NCBI GenBank assembly: GCA_019358855.1
Contig: JAHHII010000012.1
Coordinates: 62,001-126,000, forward strand
Length of the DNA: 64,000 nucleotides
Direction: 5' to 3'
Source of the DNA: Timaviella obliquedivisa GSE-PSE-MK23-08B
Lineage (GTDB): Bacteria; Cyanobacteriota; Cyanobacteriia; Elainellales; Elainellaceae
Both the position numbers and the translations under genes were made by a program. The number at the start of each line of letters is the position of its first letter. The stretch's first letter is position 1. Below the pieces are notes generated by a model. The model ran no database searches. It was not told the origin of the DNA and saw nothing but the letters and a program-made list of their open reading frames with translations. Below, in pieces: positions 63,071 through 64,000 of this stretch.

Positions 63071-64000
63071 TTTAGTTTCTGATTTGGAAGAGGAGAACCC
63101 TTTTGAGCGAGGCTTGGAGGGGCGCAGGCGTAAAGCGGCGATCGCCCTTACCGCAATTTGGAGCAGCACTATTGCTCTCCATCTACTGTCTTGGGGTTCC
63201 TGGGTGGTCTTGGGGTTAACTGCGGTGATGGGAGTCCATGCGGTGCGGGTCTTGTTTGCCCGCCCCATTCCTGTGCCTGACCCAATGGTGCGTCAGCATC
63301 CTGACGATTATCCCTATGTTTCAATCTTGGTCGCTGCCAAAAACGAAGAAGCCGTAATTGGGTCTTTGGTAGAAGATCTTTGCAACTTGGACTATCCCCC
63401 CGAACGTTACGATCTGTGGGTTGTTGATGACAACAGCAGCGATCGCACCCCTTTGGTACTAGAACGCCTCGCAGCAGAACACCCTCAGTTACACATCATT
63501 CGCCGCTCTAATAATGCCATGGGCGGCAAATCAGGCGCTCTGAACCAAGTTTGGTCGGTGGCGAAGGGCGATATTATTGCCGTTTTTGATGCCGATGCTC
63601 AGGTTCCCAAAGATTTGCTGCGGCGGGTATTGCCCTTGTTTGAGCGGGAGCAAGTAGGTGCGGTGCAGGTACGAAAAGCGATCGCTAACGCACCCACAAA
63701 CCTCTGGACTCGAGGACAAGAGACAGAAATGGCGATCGACAGCTACTTCCAGCAGCAGCGTATTGCCTTAGGAGGCATTGGCGAACTGCGGGGCAATGGT
63801 CAGTTTGTGCGACGGGCAGCATTGGCAGGTTTTGGCGGCTGGAACGAGCAAACTATTACTGATGATCTAGATCTCACCCTGCGCCTCCATTTAGATCAAT
63901 GGGATATTGATTTCCTGCTGCTACCTGCGGTGGGCGAAGAAGGCGTTACTCGTGCCCTTGGGCTGTGGCATCAGCGCAGTCGGTGGGCAGAAGGCGGCTA
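63045..64000 (+). CDS. Processive GT2 glycosyltransferase, 3' part missing
   Basis: Open to the right edge, at least 318 residues. The start is uncertain: GTG at 63045 (overlapping the radical SAM gene by 26 bases) or a TTG near 63084; no Shine-Dalgarno decides it. Two membrane helices near residues 25-70 (AALTAIWSSTIALHLLSWGS and LGLTAVMGVHAVRVLFA). The GT2 core has YPYVSILVAAKNEEAVIGSL, DLWVVDDNSSDRT, DADAQV (DxD), LRGNGQFVRRAALAGFGGWN, TDDLDLTLRLH and HQRSRWAEGG (QxxRW). This is a membrane-embedded, cellulose-synthase-like or hyaluronan-synthase-like polymerase acting on nucleotide sugars. The remaining helices must lie beyond the window. Confidence 0.88.
   Translation, partial: MLINSLLSDLVSDLEEENPFERGLEGRRRKAAIALTAIWSSTIALHLLSWGSWVVLGLTAVMGVHAVRVLFARPIPVPDPMVRQHPDDYPYVSILVAAKNEEAVIGSLVEDLCNLDYPPERYDLWVVDDNSSDRTPLVLERLAAEHPQLHIIRRSNNAMGGKSGALNQVWSVAKGDIIAVFDADAQVPKDLLRRVLPLFEREQVGAVQVRKAIANAPTNLWTRGQETEMAIDSYFQQQRIALGGIGELRGNGQFVRRAALAGFGGWNEQTITDDLDLTLRLHLDQWDIDFLLLPAVGEEGVTRALGLWHQRSRWAEGG

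Noticed and set aside
63017-63268. 83-codon minus-strand frame at the radical SAM/GT2 junction
   Set aside because: It is opposite the well-supported GT2 N-terminus and has no family character.
1-64000. CRISPR array, IS element, integrase or prophage
   Set aside because: No regularly spaced direct repeats, transposase-like proteins, terminal inverted repeats or att-like duplications were found by reading; gene content is core-type throughout.
1-64000. Frequent gcgatcgc motifs as possible regulatory sites
   Set aside because: These are the HIP1 repeats dispersed in cyanobacterial genomes, found mostly inside coding regions here, so not evidence for local regulation.

Overview
The window looks like chromosomal DNA of a motile, probably filamentous, cyanobacterium. 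It is full of the HIP1 octamer (gcgatcgc and close variants). It carries ycf46 and ycf35 (known from algal plastids and cyanobacteria), a CemA/PcxA proton-extrusion protein, a GUN4-domain protein, a VTE5-like phytol kinase and a complete Hmp-type motility/taxis locus with the coiled-coil protein HmpF. I see no tRNA, rRNA, CRISPR array, insertion sequence, prophage or integrase. Most of the window is housekeeping or lineage-core gene content.

Layout. 1-3.1 kb: 3' part of a PgeF-like gene (minus, cut by the window edge), a secreted M23 endopeptidase and a PatD-like small protein. 3.4-8.2 kb: bifunctional (p)ppGpp synthetase/hydrolase, then an HpsJ-like membrane protein and a secreted GH10-like protein on the minus strand. 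8.7-14 kb: exopolysaccharide-type sugar transferase, WrbA-like flavoprotein divergent from an Lrp/AsnC regulator, a LysE-type exporter broken by one base, an EnvC-like M23 protein and a vanadium-haloperoxidase/PAP2 enzyme. 14.3-20.7 kb: conserved cyanobacterial proteins, an ABC ATPase, a GUN4 fusion, a HAD hydrolase, and a gene-free 0.9 kb gap containing a 26-bp perfect palindrome. 20.8-28 kb: TIGR01777 epimerase, phytol kinase, DUF1400 protein, deoC-recO-MFS cluster and a GT4 glycosyltransferase (DgdA candidate). 28.1-30.6 kb: a ribbon-helix-helix protein, Ycf46 and Ycf35.

30.7-43.6 kb is the Hmp-type taxis locus: hmpF on the minus strand, with hmpA (PatA-type regulator), hmpB (CheY), hmpC (CheW), hmpD (MCP) and hmpE (hybrid CheA) divergent on the plus strand. 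By analogy with Nostoc and Synechocystis these would couple a stimulus, often light, to type IV pili. Here the receptor has almost no extracytoplasmic domain, and both receptor and kinase carry very long acidic linkers with a recurring Asp-Phe-x-x-Leu-like motif. A possible 59-codon gene overlaps the hmpF start.

43.7-64 kb: gcvT with a Pro/Ser-rich membrane-anchored protein; lptA-lptB-lptF/G lipopolysaccharide export genes; DUF309 protein; a small coiled-coil protein overlapping an AarF/ABC1 kinase; PP2C phosphatase; YdcF/DUF218 protein; an acidic protein; a helicase-like P-loop protein; pcxA; a NucA-like lipoprotein nuclease; rodA, mrp and an SRPBCC-like gene on the minus strand; and finally a radical SAM protein overlapping a processive GT2 glycosyltransferase that runs off the right edge.

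All assignments are from reading translated sequence and recalled family motifs; no database search was run.
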